From contig NZ_CP051293.1 in the NCBI RefSeq assembly GCF_013170805.1, positions 6,640,001 through 6,704,000 of the forward strand: a stretch of DNA of 64,000 bases. The letters are read 5' to 3'. Shown in pieces: positions 19,906-27,426 of this stretch. This DNA is from Mesorhizobium sp. NZP2077. Its GTDB lineage: Bacteria > Pseudomonadota > Alphaproteobacteria > Rhizobiales > Rhizobiaceae. The translations under genes were made by a program, and so were the position numbers. Positions within the stretch are counted from its first letter, which is position 1; every line of letters starts with the position of its first letter. Under the pieces are notes generated by a model. That model was given only the letters and a program-made list of their open reading frames with translations, made no database searches and was not told the origin of the DNA.

Positions 19906-21105
19906 ATGGAAGCAGGCCGGCAGGGCCGCGGTCCGCAGACATGGGCAATCGCCCTGGCGCTTGCCATGGTATTGTCGGGCTGCCAGTCGAGAAGCGGCGT
20001 TTCCGACGTGCTCGATCCGGCCGCGATTGCAGCGCCCGCCGTCCAGAATGCCGCCGCTGGTGCCGGTCCGGCCCAGGCGAGCCAGTCGCTCGGCACCGGT
20101 TCGACCAAAATCACGATATTGCTGCCCTTGTCCGCCACAGGGACGTCGGGGGAAAACGGCAGGAAGATGCTCGACGGCGCCAAACTGGCGATGACGGATA
20201 TCGGCAATGGATTGCTGACGCTGACGGTAGAGGACACGAAAGGCGACAACGCACAGGCCGGCAAACTGGCGGTGCAGGCCATAACGACGGGGTCGAAAGT
20301 CGTCATCGGCCCGACCGAACTGGCGGCGGCCCAGCATATTGCCACGCTGTCCGGCTCAAAGCGGCCACCGGTTCTGGCGCTTGCCGACAATTTCGCCGGC
20401 GGCGCCGGTGTTTACGCCGTGCGCCTCAGCGAAGCCGACAGCGCCGCGGCGGGCGCCGCGGGGCTCGCCGCGAAAGGCGGCAAGAAGTTCGTATTGCTTG
20501 TCGCGGAAGGCTCGAACGCCAGCGCCGTGGAGAAACGGGTGGCAAACGGCCTCAGCATCTATGGCGCGACGCTCGCGGTCACTGTGCCGTACTCGGCCGG
20601 CGACGGTGGCGCCAAGGCGGTCGACCAGATGGGCTCACTCGTGGACGCTCCCGATGCGGTCATCGTTGCCAGCGGCGATGACAGTCCCGCGCCTGTCCTT
20701 GCCGCCCTCAAATCAAAGGGCATTCCGGGAAAGGCAATCTCAGTCGTCGGAACGGACCGATGGCTGGAGCACCCTATGGACCCGCTGTTCGAGGGGGCAT
20801 ACATCGCCACGCTCGATCCAAGCGAAACCGGACCGATCGCCGACCGCTTCAGGACGGCATACAACTACCCGGCCGACGTCAATGTGGCCTACGCCTATGA
20901 TATGGTTGCCCTGACGGCAGGGATTGCCAGCGCGGTCGGACCTGATGGCTTCAGCAAACAGGTGCTCGAAAACCCGAACGGGTTTCGCGGATCGACAGGT
21001 TTGTTCCGTTTTCGCGCTGACGGCTCCAGCCAAAGATCGATGCCATTCTATCGGATTCAAAAGGGTGCGCTCAAACTGGTTGCCAAATCGACGTCGGGTT
21101 TCTGA
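19906..21105 (+). CDS. lipoprotein with type I periplasmic-binding fold (penicillin-binding protein activator-like)
   Basis: About 399 residues. The start at 19906 has GGGTGGAG before it. The lipobox LSGC places the lipidated Cys near residue 26. A low-complexity Ala linker is followed by a periplasmic binding fold: ITILLPLSATGTSGENGRKM, then VVIGPTELAAAQHIA, and VVGTDRWLEHPMDPLFEGAY. Such proteins are annotated either as ABC-type amino-acid binding proteins or as LpoA-like activators of penicillin-binding proteins. No transporter genes are adjacent, which favours the second reading. The role of LpoA-like proteins outside gammaproteobacteria is not well established. Confidence 0.75.
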   Translation: MEAGRQGRGPQTWAIALALAMVLSGCQSRSGVSDVLDPAAIAAPAVQNAAAGAGPAQASQSLGTGSTKITILLPLSATGTSGENGRKMLDGAKLAMTDIGNGLLTLTVEDTKGDNAQAGKLAVQAITTGSKVVIGPTELAAAQHIATLSGSKRPPVLALADNFAGGAGVYAVRLSEADSAAAGAAGLAAKGGKKFVLLVAEGSNASAVEKRVANGLSIYGATLAVTVPYSAGDGGAKAVDQMGSLVDAPDAVIVASGDDSPAPVLAALKSKGIPGKAISVVGTDRWLEHPMDPLFEGAYIATLDPSETGPIADRFRTAYNYPADVNVAYAYDMVALTAGIASAVGPDGFSKQVLENPNGFRGSTGLFRFRADGSSQRSMPFYRIQKGALKLVAKSTSGF

Positions 21106-21123
21106 CCGGCTGCCGGCGGGATC

Positions 21124-21840
21124 TTGCTCGAACGCTGCGCTCGCCTGATGGGCTGGCATGCCCGCCTCGCGATCGGGAGCCTCGAGTTCGTGGTCGGAAT
21201 TGTCCTGATCATGCAGGCCAAGGCCTCGCTTTCTCTCGACCGGCCCGTCCCTGCGCCGTCCCTGGAAATTGCCGACAGGCAAGAGGCCCCGGCGGACGCG
21301 GCCATCGCCGACGGACAATCTCGGGGACCGGCACGGCGGATTGCCGAGAGCCTTATCGCCCCGCCGCCGGTTGATGCATCGGAAATCGAGCGGGTCGAAG
21401 CCCGGCCGCCGCTCGGAGAACTCGGCCTCGCCGTCCGCCCACGGACACCCATGCCGAAAGACTGGCGCGAAACCCTGCTCTACCGTCCGATTGCAACGTC
21501 GTCGGCGACGTTCGAGTCGATGGGGTGGAAGGTGGTCATCAGCGGGGCTCAGGACATCGACGTGGACCAGACCTGTTCGTTTCGCGACGAGGCCTGGCCC
21601 TGCGGCCAGCGGGCCCGCGCAGCCTTCAATGCCTGGCTGCGAGGGCGCGCGCTGACCTGTTTTCTGCCGCCGGATGTCGAGCGCTTCGCCATCGCCGCAC
21701 CGTGCCGGCTGGGCAAGCAGGATGTCGGCGCCTGGCTCGTCGCCAATGGCTGGGCCATGGCGCTGCCAGGCGGCATCTATAGCAAGGCGGAAGCAATTGC
21801 CAGGAGTGCCGGGATGGGTGTCTTCGGGCCGCCGCGATAG
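21124..21840 (+). CDS. thermonuclease (SNase-like) family protein, membrane or secreted
   Basis: Up to 238 residues from a TTG start; the ATG at 21148 is an equally possible start. A hydrophobic N-terminal helix (IGSLEFVVGIVLIMQA) is followed by a variable linker. The C-terminal 120 residues have the order typical of rhizobial thermonuclease-like proteins: SFRDEAWPCGQRARAAFNAW, then CFLPPDVERFAIAAPCRLG, DVGAWLVANGWAMALPGG, and YSKAEAIARSAGMGVFG. The first Arg of the usual SNase catalytic trio is not evident, so nuclease activity is doubtful. It follows the lipoprotein gene by 18 bp. Confidence 0.65.
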   Translation: MLERCARLMGWHARLAIGSLEFVVGIVLIMQAKASLSLDRPVPAPSLEIADRQEAPADAAIADGQSRGPARRIAESLIAPPPVDASEIERVEARPPLGELGLAVRPRTPMPKDWRETLLYRPIATSSATFESMGWKVVISGAQDIDVDQTCSFRDEAWPCGQRARAAFNAWLRGRALTCFLPPDVERFAIAAPCRLGKQDVGAWLVANGWAMALPGGIYSKAEAIARSAGMGVFGPPR

Positions 21841-21980
21841 GCAAAGTCGCCGGCAAGCCGGCCTCGCCCCGAGGCATGTCGGAGACGACACTCCGCCTTT
21901 TCATCAAATTGTACAGGTCAGCGAAACTGAAATTACGGCAAGCAGGCCTTATACCAGCCGATCTGACAGGAGATTGGCCC

Positions 21981-22733
21981 ATGACAAGACCAATGGCGAC
22001 CACCACTGCCCAGCCCTGGAAGCGCATCGCGTGGCTGACATTGCTGGGAACCGCGGGGAGCCTCGGCCTTTCCCTTGGCCTCAACTACCTGCTCCTGTTC
22101 AGCGACGCGCTGACGCCGTTCGCCCGCAGCATGATCAGCGCGGGGCTGCTGCCGGTGATCATCGGCTTGCCGCTTTTCGCGCTGATCGGCTGGAATCGGG
22201 CCGAAATCCGCCGTTACCAGCAGGAACTCAACAGGTCCGGGACATATGACAGCTTGACGGGGTGCCTGAACGGGCCGGTCTTCACGTCGATGATCGAACG
22301 ACGGGCAGCCAGGCGATCAGGGCCAGGACCACGCTCCGGGGCCTTCCTGGTCATTCATCCGGAACACCTTCGGTCCATCAACATGCGCTTTGGCCTTGAA
22401 TGGGGCGACGAGGCCTTGCGGCTCATCGTCTCGACCATCCAGTCGTCGGTGCGCGAGGAGGACCTGATCGGACGCATCGGCGCCTCGATGTTCGGGGTTT
22501 TCCTCGCGGGCGCGACCGAAGCGGAGGCTGAGGAAATCGGCGAACGTATCCGCACACGTATCGCACAAGTCTATTTCGCGCCAAAAGGAACCGAAGATGT
22601 CCTAAGCATCAAGGTCGGCGGTGTCATGCTGGAGAACGAGATGGAGTTCTCGGACATGTTCCGGTCCGCCGAACAGCACCTGTCCGACGCGCAGGATGAA
22701 GCCGGGTTTGAACTGACGCATCTAAACAGTTGA
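21981..22733 (+). CDS. membrane GGDEF-domain protein with degenerate active site and intact I-site
   Basis: About 250 residues from the ATG at 21981, chosen for its AGGAGA ribosome site; an upstream ATG at 21876 would add 35 residues. Two membrane helices (about 16-36 and 45-65) precede a GGDEF domain beginning near YDSLTGCLNGPVF. The signature that should be GG(D/E)EF reads GASMF (residues 167-171), so it should not make c-di-GMP. The RxxD inhibitory site (R158-EE-D161) five residues earlier is intact, as in GGDEF domains that act as c-di-GMP receptors, such as PopA. It lies near a LapG-like protease and adhesin. A receptor role is inference. Confidence 0.8.
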   Translation: MTRPMATTTAQPWKRIAWLTLLGTAGSLGLSLGLNYLLLFSDALTPFARSMISAGLLPVIIGLPLFALIGWNRAEIRRYQQELNRSGTYDSLTGCLNGPVFTSMIERRAARRSGPGPRSGAFLVIHPEHLRSINMRFGLEWGDEALRLIVSTIQSSVREEDLIGRIGASMFGVFLAGATEAEAEEIGERIRTRIAQVYFAPKGTEDVLSIKVGGVMLENEMEFSDMFRSAEQHLSDAQDEAGFELTHLNS

Positions 22734-23135
22734 CGGCCGGAGCTCCAGCCGGCGACGCGAACGACCAGTCGATACTCCATCCAGTGACTTCCCAGGTCTG
22801 AGAGCGTGCGGTTGGCGGGCGGACTTAACGCAAACAAGGATTGCTTCTCGTCCCCCCACTTCCCCAAGCCGGTCAATTGCTTCTTGGAAAAAGGGGAGCA
22901 TCCGACTTGCCACCAGGCCGGCACCAATGGCCAGGCCAGCTGGTGTCGATCGACGAGGAACACTGTGGACATCACCATCGGGCGCAACCAGCATCAGCGA
23001 GGCTGCCTGACCCGCGCTGTCCATGCCGACAAACTCTTCGCCGATGGGCTTTGGGATGCCGAGCACGCCCCGACCCTCGGCCCCTGCGTACATCGCGCGG
23101 CGTTGGGATGCTACTTTGGGATAGGTGGCAGGCAT
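22725..23135 (-). pseudogene. possible DUF3008-like small gene or its remnant
   Basis: An open frame starting at 23135 opens with a segment (ASQRRAMYAGAEGRGVLGIP, then IGEEFVGMDSAGQ) that resembles the short SKAQRRAMYAAAEG-type motif of DUF3008-like proteins found in phages and bacteria. The remaining 100 residues have no protein-like pattern and probably reflect read-through after decay. The surrounding 480 bases between the GGDEF gene and the hicA remnant hold no other supported gene. Confidence 0.35.
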
Positions 23136-23215
23136 TCGTTTTCCAACCTATGTTTCAACTGGCCATGCATGCGTTTTCTGCTTGCACGTTGGAGATGCTT
23201 GCATATGTTGCATGC

Positions 23216-23470
23216 ATGAACAGCAAGCAGAAAAAGACCTTGGCAGCGGTGTTTGCCAACCCGGTTTAGGGCACCGTCGCCTGGGACGATATTGAGAGCC
23301 TTCTGATTGCTGTCGGATGCACCGTTATCGAGGGCAACGGCTCACGCGTCCGGTTTGCCTTCAAAGACCATATCGCCAGCTTCCACCGCCCTCATCCGGC
23401 AAAGGAGGCAAAGCGCTACCAGGTCAAGGACGCCAGAGACTTCCTCTCGCAAATAGGAGTAAAGCCATGA
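23216..23470 (+). pseudogene. hicA: hicA mRNA interferase toxin gene interrupted by an in-frame TAG
   Basis: Reading from the ATG at 23216 gives MNSKQKKTLAAVFANPV, then TAG (23267-23269), then in the same frame GTVAWDDIESLLIAVGC, GSRVRFAFKDHIASFHRPHP and AKRYQVKDARDFLSQIG to a TGA at 23468. This is a full-length HicA (double-stranded-RNA-binding-like toxin, catalytic His in SFHRPHP) apart from the single stop codon. HicA normally cleaves mRNA and is neutralised by HicB. The downstream hicB overlaps by ATGA and is intact. Inactivation of the toxin with retention of the antitoxin is the plain reading; a sequencing error is the alternative. Confidence 0.8.
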
Positions 23471-23814
23471 AAGTCTTGGCTTATAAGGGATACGCCGCAC
23501 GGATCGAGTTCGATGCCGAAGATGAAATCTTCACCGGCAAGATCGCCGGCATCCGCGATGTGGTTGGCTTTCACGCTGACACCGTTGCCGATCTAAAGGC
23601 AGCCTTCCATGAAGCTGTGGACGACTATGTGGAGACCTGCAAGAAGGTCGGCAAAGAGCCTCAGAAGCCCTATTCCGGCAATCTGATGCTGCGTGTTGAC
23701 CCTCGGGTTCATACTGCGATCGCCATAGCTGCCGAGTTGGCCGGCAAGAGCCTCAACCAATGGGGCGAGGAAGCCCTGGCAAAGGCCGCCGACGCCAACG
23801 ACAACTATGCATAG
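23467..23814 (+). CDS. hicB: HicB-family antitoxin
   Basis: 115 residues. Residues 1-60 form the HicB partial RNase-H-like fold (MKVLAYKGYAARIEFDAEDE, FTGKIAGIRDVVGFHADTVA). The C terminus is a ribbon-helix-helix DNA-binding segment (LMLRVDPRVHTAIAIAAELA, then SLNQWGEEALAKA). It would bind HicA and repress the hicAB promoter. The ATG overlaps the toxin stop (ATGA), the usual hicAB arrangement. With the toxin frame broken by TAG, it is now either an orphan antitoxin or a free repressor. Confidence 0.88.
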   Translation: MKVLAYKGYAARIEFDAEDEIFTGKIAGIRDVVGFHADTVADLKAAFHEAVDDYVETCKKVGKEPQKPYSGNLMLRVDPRVHTAIAIAAELAGKSLNQWGEEALAKAADANDNYA

Positions 23815-23879
23815 GGCCGGTTGCAGGCCTAAGGCGCGCCGCCCTTCCGGAACTAGGAGAACCCCTTGATGACTGGCTT

Positions 23880-24195
23880 ACCGACGCATCGGCAGCGGGC
23901 TCCTCGCCAAGCCTGATGTAGCGCTTGACGGCCGGGTCGTACCAGCCGGTCGAAATCTTATAGCGGATCTTCTCGCGGCCAGCCTGGACGTGCGTGGGGC
24001 GAGGTTCTTTCCCGCCACCACTTGGCTTCGTCAATGCCGAGCTCCAGTTTGCGCGCCGTGTTGAAGGCCGATGACGCCTTATTGTTCTAGTCCAAGGCGA
24101 AAAAAGCTGCCTGGCGCCTGGTGATGCCGGAGAAGCGCTCCAGCTCCTCGACGAGGGCCGCCGTGCGATTGCATCAGTGCTTCGGCATCGACCAT
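23880..24195 (-). pseudogene. decayed small gene (frameshift and stop), family unknown
   Basis: On the minus strand an ATG at 24195 with GGAGG four bases upstream starts MVDAEALMQ. A plus-one shift then continues RTAALVEELERFSGITRRQ, AAFFALD, a stop, and NNKASSAFNTARKLELGIDE followed by AKWWRE. Further on, another frame gives KIRYKISTGWYDPAVKRYIR. The coherent pieces in different frames show a former gene. The rest of the 600-base gap between hicB and the att repeat holds nothing else I can support. Confidence 0.45.
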
Positions 24196-24415
24196 CTTGC
24201 CTCCTTTCGGAAGTTTCGCAAAAACGGGGAAGGAAAACTTCACAACCCTATCAATTCGAGGCGTGGCAGGGGCAGCTGTCGGGCTCATTCGCCTTGCGGG
24301 AGACGCAGAAGGGCGCGAGTATCAAACGCACGCAGCATACACCACCCCCTGTGCACCAGACAGGTGGCAAAAAGACCAAGAAAGTCAGATAGTCGTGCCC
24401 AATCAATGGGACAGG

Positions 24416-24468
24416 CTGGTGCTGCGAGAGAGGATTGAACTCTCGACCTCTCCCTTACCAAGGGAGTG
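24416..24468 (-). repeat. att site: duplicated 3' half of tRNA-Thr
   Basis: 53 bases identical to 47124-47176. The copy covers the 3' CCA end, acceptor strand, T arm, variable loop and anticodon arm of tRNA-Thr, then diverges into unrelated sequence, so it cannot make a tRNA. It marks the end of the island next to the integrase. Confidence 0.95.
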
Positions 24469-24491
24469 GCAGCTTGCTGATAAACTATTCA

Positions 24492-25580
24492 TTATGCGAC
24501 CTTTTTCGATTTCTCGCTTGTCTTGTCCCCGGATTTTCCCCAAGGCAGTGCGTTGATGCTATCGGCGTGCTTTTCCACGTTGGTATGAGCGTAGCGCATC
24601 GCCATTGCGAGGATTTTCCATCCACCAAGCTGTTGTAGCCTCTCTAAATCCCGGTTCTCCTGGTAGTGCCATGAGGCCCATGTGTGGCGGCATATGTGGG
24701 GAGTGATATCCGTTTTGAAGACCGGCTTCCCGTCCTTGCCGGGGAGCGTCCAACCAAGACCGGCTCGCTTGCACGCTCCGAAGAAGGCACCGCCAATGCG
24801 TGTGCCTGCGGACGTGTCCGCCTCCTTGGCGGGGTCGGGGCGTCCGTACGGCACGTCCTTGTGGGTTAGAAAGACCGGCCCCTTGCGGGGACTGGATTTC
24901 GACAATTCCATTATAACGCGGGGATGCAGAGGGACGCTACGCGGTACCCCGTTCTTCGTCTTTGAGAAAGTCACCTGTAGCTTGTCTAGATCGACATTGG
25001 ACCAATCTAGCCATAGGGCTTCGCCCGCCCGTGCGCCCGTGTAGATCATAAAGACAACTAGCGGGCGAAGGTGGGGCGCGCATGCGTCAATGAGCCGGTC
25101 GGCTTCGGCGGGCGTCATCCACCGCAGCTTACCTTTCGGCTGCTTCGGACGCGCCAAGGTGGGAACAGCGCACCATCCTTTTCGGGCGGCATGTCGAAGA
25201 ATAGCCGCCATTGGCGTGTAGACTTGCCGGTTGAGCGTGGCCGGTCCCGCCTTCGGATAGAGCTTCTTCGCGGCAACATCTAAGGCATGCTGTTCGATAT
25301 CCCGAAGCATGGTTGTGCGGAAGTGATCGACAAGCGGTCTAAGGAACCGGGCTTCCCCGCCGCCATGTTCCAGATAGTCGAGCGCGGCGACTGCAAAGGT
25401 GACGGTCGCTTTTTTGCCGTAGATACTCTCCGTCAGGAGTTCGTCTTCCCTTTTGACCCGGATGGCTTCGGCGGCTTGCCTGTCAGGAGTGCCTGTAGTT
25501 TCTTCAATGCTCTGTCCCCGGAAGGAGCCGCGCATGATCCAGTTTGGTGATTTGGGGCGTCGGACGAGTTTGATGGGCAC
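24492..25580 (-). CDS. tyrosine recombinase, island integrase
   Basis: 362 residues, GTG start. The C-terminal catalytic domain has the tyrosine-recombinase residues: Arg in YTGARAGEALWLDW, HICRHTWASWHY (His-x-x-Arg), GGWK in place of the second His, and Tyr in AMRYAHTN. The N-terminal half is a core-binding domain. Such enzymes integrate elements into tRNA genes. It ends 24 bp from the duplicated tRNA-Thr fragment, which fixes its role in this island. Its first 148 bases overlap the end of the excisionase-like gene in another frame. Confidence 0.93.
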   Translation of the reverse strand: MPIKLVRRPKSPNWIMRGSFRGQSIEETTGTPDRQAAEAIRVKREDELLTESIYGKKATVTFAVAALDYLEHGGGEARFLRPLVDHFRTTMLRDIEQHALDVAAKKLYPKAGPATLNRQVYTPMAAILRHAARKGWCAVPTLARPKQPKGKLRWMTPAEADRLIDACAPHLRPLVVFMIYTGARAGEALWLDWSNVDLDKLQVTFSKTKNGVPRSVPLHPRVIMELSKSSPRKGPVFLTHKDVPYGRPDPAKEADTSAGTRIGGAFFGACKRAGLGWTLPGKDGKPVFKTDITPHICRHTWASWHYQENRDLERLQQLGGWKILAMAMRYAHTNVEKHADSINALPWGKSGDKTSEKSKKVA

Positions 25581-25771
25581 GGCATTGCCTCATAGAGTTT
25601 GGTTGCATCATCCACGGAGAACACGATTGTACGGCCCATTTTCTTGCCGATGCCGTGTTCCTTTGCCAGTTTGAGAAGGGTCGCCTGAGAGACCGGAAAC
25701 GTCCCGTCCGCGACCAATTGCTTGGCCGTTCTGAACTTCGGGCCACGTACGACGATGTTAAGCTGCCCCAT
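25433..25771 (-). CDS. excisionase-like DNA-binding protein
   Basis: 112 residues. The first 70 residues (AKQLVADGTFPVSQATLLKL, then KEHGIGKKMGRTIVFSVDDA, TKLYEAMPCPS) form a winged-helix/HTH of the kind seen in recombination directionality factors placed before rhizobial island integrases. The tail is Pro/Ser/Lys-rich and runs over the integrase start, an overlap of 148 bp. It would bend DNA to favour excision by the integrase. The role is inferred from size, fold pattern and position. The extreme overlap suggests coupled translation. Confidence 0.72.
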   Translation of the reverse strand: MGQLNIVVRGPKFRTAKQLVADGTFPVSQATLLKLAKEHGIGKKMGRTIVFSVDDATKLYEAMPCPSNSSDAPNHQTGSCAAPSGDRALKKLQALLTGKPPKPSGSKGKTNS

Positions 25772-26051
25772 AGTCGCTCGCGTCCCGAAGGTGGACTAAA
25801 ATGTCGAGGATATTGGCGTCAAACCGAGGTCCAACTACGATGGTATCGGTCCCTATTTCGATGAGCATGTACCCGCCCTGATCGAACGGTGTCAGGTTCA
25901 CGCGGCGTGATTTTCGAATGAGGTAGCCGCGCTGCACGGCGCGACGCCTGATCGTGCTCTCGCTGGTCCATTTTCCGTAAAAAATTGACGCATAGAGCTC
26001 CGGGTAGTCAAACGCAGCTTTGTCTTTGGGCATCTTCTTCACCCTCGCCAC
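25758..26051 (-). CDS. small island protein, unknown function
   Basis: 97 residues from a GTG five bases after the stop of the upstream Arc-like gene. The sequence has a DNA-binding-like segment, ASIFYGKWTSESTIRRRAVQ, followed by RGYLIRKSRRVNLTPFDQG and a C-terminal half rich in beta-strand residues. It overlaps the excisionase-like gene by 14 bp, so it belongs to one minus-strand operon: Arc-like protein, this gene, excisionase, integrase. I do not recognise the family. A role in regulating the island is likely only from position. Confidence 0.6.
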   Translation of the reverse strand: MARVKKMPKDKAAFDYPELYASIFYGKWTSESTIRRRAVQRGYLIRKSRRVNLTPFDQGGYMLIEIGTDTIVVGPRFDANILDILVHLRDASDYGAA

Positions 26052-26056
26052 TACGG

Positions 26057-26227
26057 CTACTCCCTATAGTTCAGGCGTTCTTCGGGCCGTCCCTCCCCGG
26101 TCTGCCTCACGGCTTTCAGAATTTGGATGAGTTCGGAAGTCATCGATCTCCCGTTGCGCTCTGCCCGAAGTACGAGCCATTCCTTCAAATCGACAGACAC
26201 CCGGATTTTCATATCGTGCATTTTCAC
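26057..26227 (-). CDS. very small Arc-like ribbon-helix-helix protein
   Basis: 56 residues from a GTG at 26227 (GAGGAA six bases upstream; an ATG at 26221 is the alternative). The reading is MKIRVSVDLKEWLVLRAERN followed by GRSMTSELIQILKAV, a plain Arc/MetJ-type ribbon-helix-helix with the MKIRV strand and two helices. Such proteins dimerise and bind short palindromes. It is divergent from a second Arc-like gene at 26319, and GGGGTA/TACCCC palindromes sit in front of each. It probably opens the integrase operon and represses it. Confidence 0.7.
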   Translation of the reverse strand: MKMHDMKIRVSVDLKEWLVLRAERNGRSMTSELIQILKAVRQTGEGRPEERLNYRE

Positions 26228-26244
26228 ACTCAGTTCCTCGCCAT

Positions 26245-26260
26245 GGGGTAACTATACCCC
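26245..26260. promoter_or_regulatory. operator-like palindrome in front of the minus-strand Arc-like gene
   Basis: GGGGTA, four bases, TACCCC. The same motif, in mirrored context, occurs at 26303-26318. Both flanks contain CAT(G) and (A)CTCTG-like words, so the two sites look like an inverted duplicate serving two divergent promoters. Confidence 0.6.
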
Positions 26261-26302
26261 ACAGAGGGTATGACAGCTGACCCTTTAAGTCAAACCCACT
26301 CT

Positions 26303-26318
26303 GGGGTATTGATTACCC
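26303..26318. promoter_or_regulatory. operator-like palindrome directly in front of the plus-strand Arc-like gene
   Basis: GGGGTATTGATTACCC ends at the base before the ATG at 26319. The half-sites GGGTA and TACCC match those at 26245-26260. Binding here by an Arc-type dimer would block both transcription and access to the start. No separate ribosome site is evident, so this mRNA may be leaderless. Confidence 0.6.
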
Positions 26319-26594
26319 ATGACCAAAACAGCCCCCGACATGAAACTTCGCATTTCAGCAGCCCTCAGACGACAAATCGAGGAGGCGGCAAAGCGAAACA
26401 ATCGAACCATGAATGGCGAGATCGTCTCTAGGCTCGAAAAGAGCTTCTTAAGCGTGGGCGAACGGGAGCCGGTTGAGCACCAGCTTCATGACCACGAAAA
26501 GCGTATTCACGACCTTGAGGACCTGGCCAGCGAACTGAACGATAGGGTTTGGGAGTTGTCGGGAACAAAAAGCGACAAACGCACAAAAGGCTGA
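26319..26594 (+). CDS. Arc-family ribbon-helix-helix DNA-binding protein
   Basis: 91 residues. MKLRISAALRRQIEEAAKRN, then NRTMNGEIVSRLEKSF, is a textbook Arc-like fold: a basic strand with alternating residues followed by two helices. A second half (residues about 50-85) is charged and likely forms a coiled coil (VEHQLHDHEKRIHDLEDLAS). It would bind the GGGGTA palindromes nearby and regulate its own gene and the divergent integrase operon. The divergent layout with two Arc-like genes resembles a phage-type control switch. Confidence 0.85.
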   Translation: MTKTAPDMKLRISAALRRQIEEAAKRNNRTMNGEIVSRLEKSFLSVGEREPVEHQLHDHEKRIHDLEDLASELNDRVWELSGTKSDKRTKG

Positions 26595-26711
26595 GCGGCT
26601 CAGACAGTTTGGGTTTCCTGGCCATTGAAATCAATTTCATTTCATGCAGCGGCGATGCGACCATAAGACATTGGACGTTGCTGATGTCAGCTTGAGCTCG
26701 AATATGCGATG

Positions 26712-27236
26712 TCAGAGGTCGCCCTGATTTGCGGCAGCATTTGCTCTTTTCATAGCTGCGTCTTCTGCAGTGGAAAAGTAGACGAGGCTCTGGCGCACTG
26801 TCCCCGCATATCGATGGAGCACCACCGACGCTTCGTCATCTCCCCAATAGCTCTCGATCTGATCAAACTGTGCTCCAATGCCATTCTGGACTGTAGATCG
26901 GTGGACCCTCGGCACACCAAACTTGCCCGTCAATGCTTCTTCCACATCAGCGTATTCGCCGGAATTGAATTGAAGCGCGATGCGTATGACGCGGCCAGTT
27001 TTTCCGATGACTAGGTTGATTGCGGCTGGTGCCTGCGCGATGGTCACTCCCCCGTTGCAAACCTGCATGCCGCCATTAGCTCCACAAGAAGCTCCAAGTG
27101 TCTGCTGGATAAATTCAGGGGTTGCGATTTCCCCAAGGACCACTCCCTTGAAGTCGAACTGGTTTTTCTCCCCGGCGTAAGCGGTGGAAACGATCACTAG
27201 CGTTGCGAACGTGAATGCAAAAATGCCCTGCTTCAT
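26712..27236 (-). CDS. secreted hypothetical protein
   Basis: About 174 residues from the ATG at 27236 (GGAGA nine bases upstream). A signal peptide (MKQGIFAFTFATLVIVSTAY) precedes a mature domain containing FDFKGVVLGEIATPEFIQQT and a Cys pair (ASCGANGGMQVCNGG). Such small domains with a conserved early KGV-LG segment occur in many proteobacterial secreted proteins without a known role. It lies alone inside the island, between the Arc-like gene and the XRE regulator. No function is assigned. Confidence 0.65.
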   Translation of the reverse strand: MKQGIFAFTFATLVIVSTAYAGEKNQFDFKGVVLGEIATPEFIQQTLGASCGANGGMQVCNGGVTIAQAPAAINLVIGKTGRVIRIALQFNSGEYADVEEALTGKFGVPRVHRSTVQNGIGAQFDQIESYWGDDEASVVLHRYAGTVRQSLVYFSTAEDAAMKRANAAANQGDL

Positions 27237-27426
27237 AGTGAAAAATCTCCCCTCTCCACGCCTTGCCGAGGAATAACGTTCCCGGACGATGATTACCGAA
27301 ATGCCACAAAATAGTAGCCGACTTGCGGCTTTCAGCAAATAGATTGCAAGTCGTAGAAAAATCGAGAGTAAGCGGCTCTAAAGTGGCCGCCACCTCCGCT
27401 CTACACCTGATGGTGTGGAGGAGCGC

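Noticed and set aside
22806..23269. Plus-strand open frames between the GGDEF gene and hicB
   Set aside because: They lack starts with ribosome sites and cross the hicA remnant in a different frame; composition is not protein-like.
24416..24468. A second tRNA-Thr gene
   Set aside because: Only the 3' half is present and the adjoining sequence cannot form the D arm or the 5' acceptor strand.
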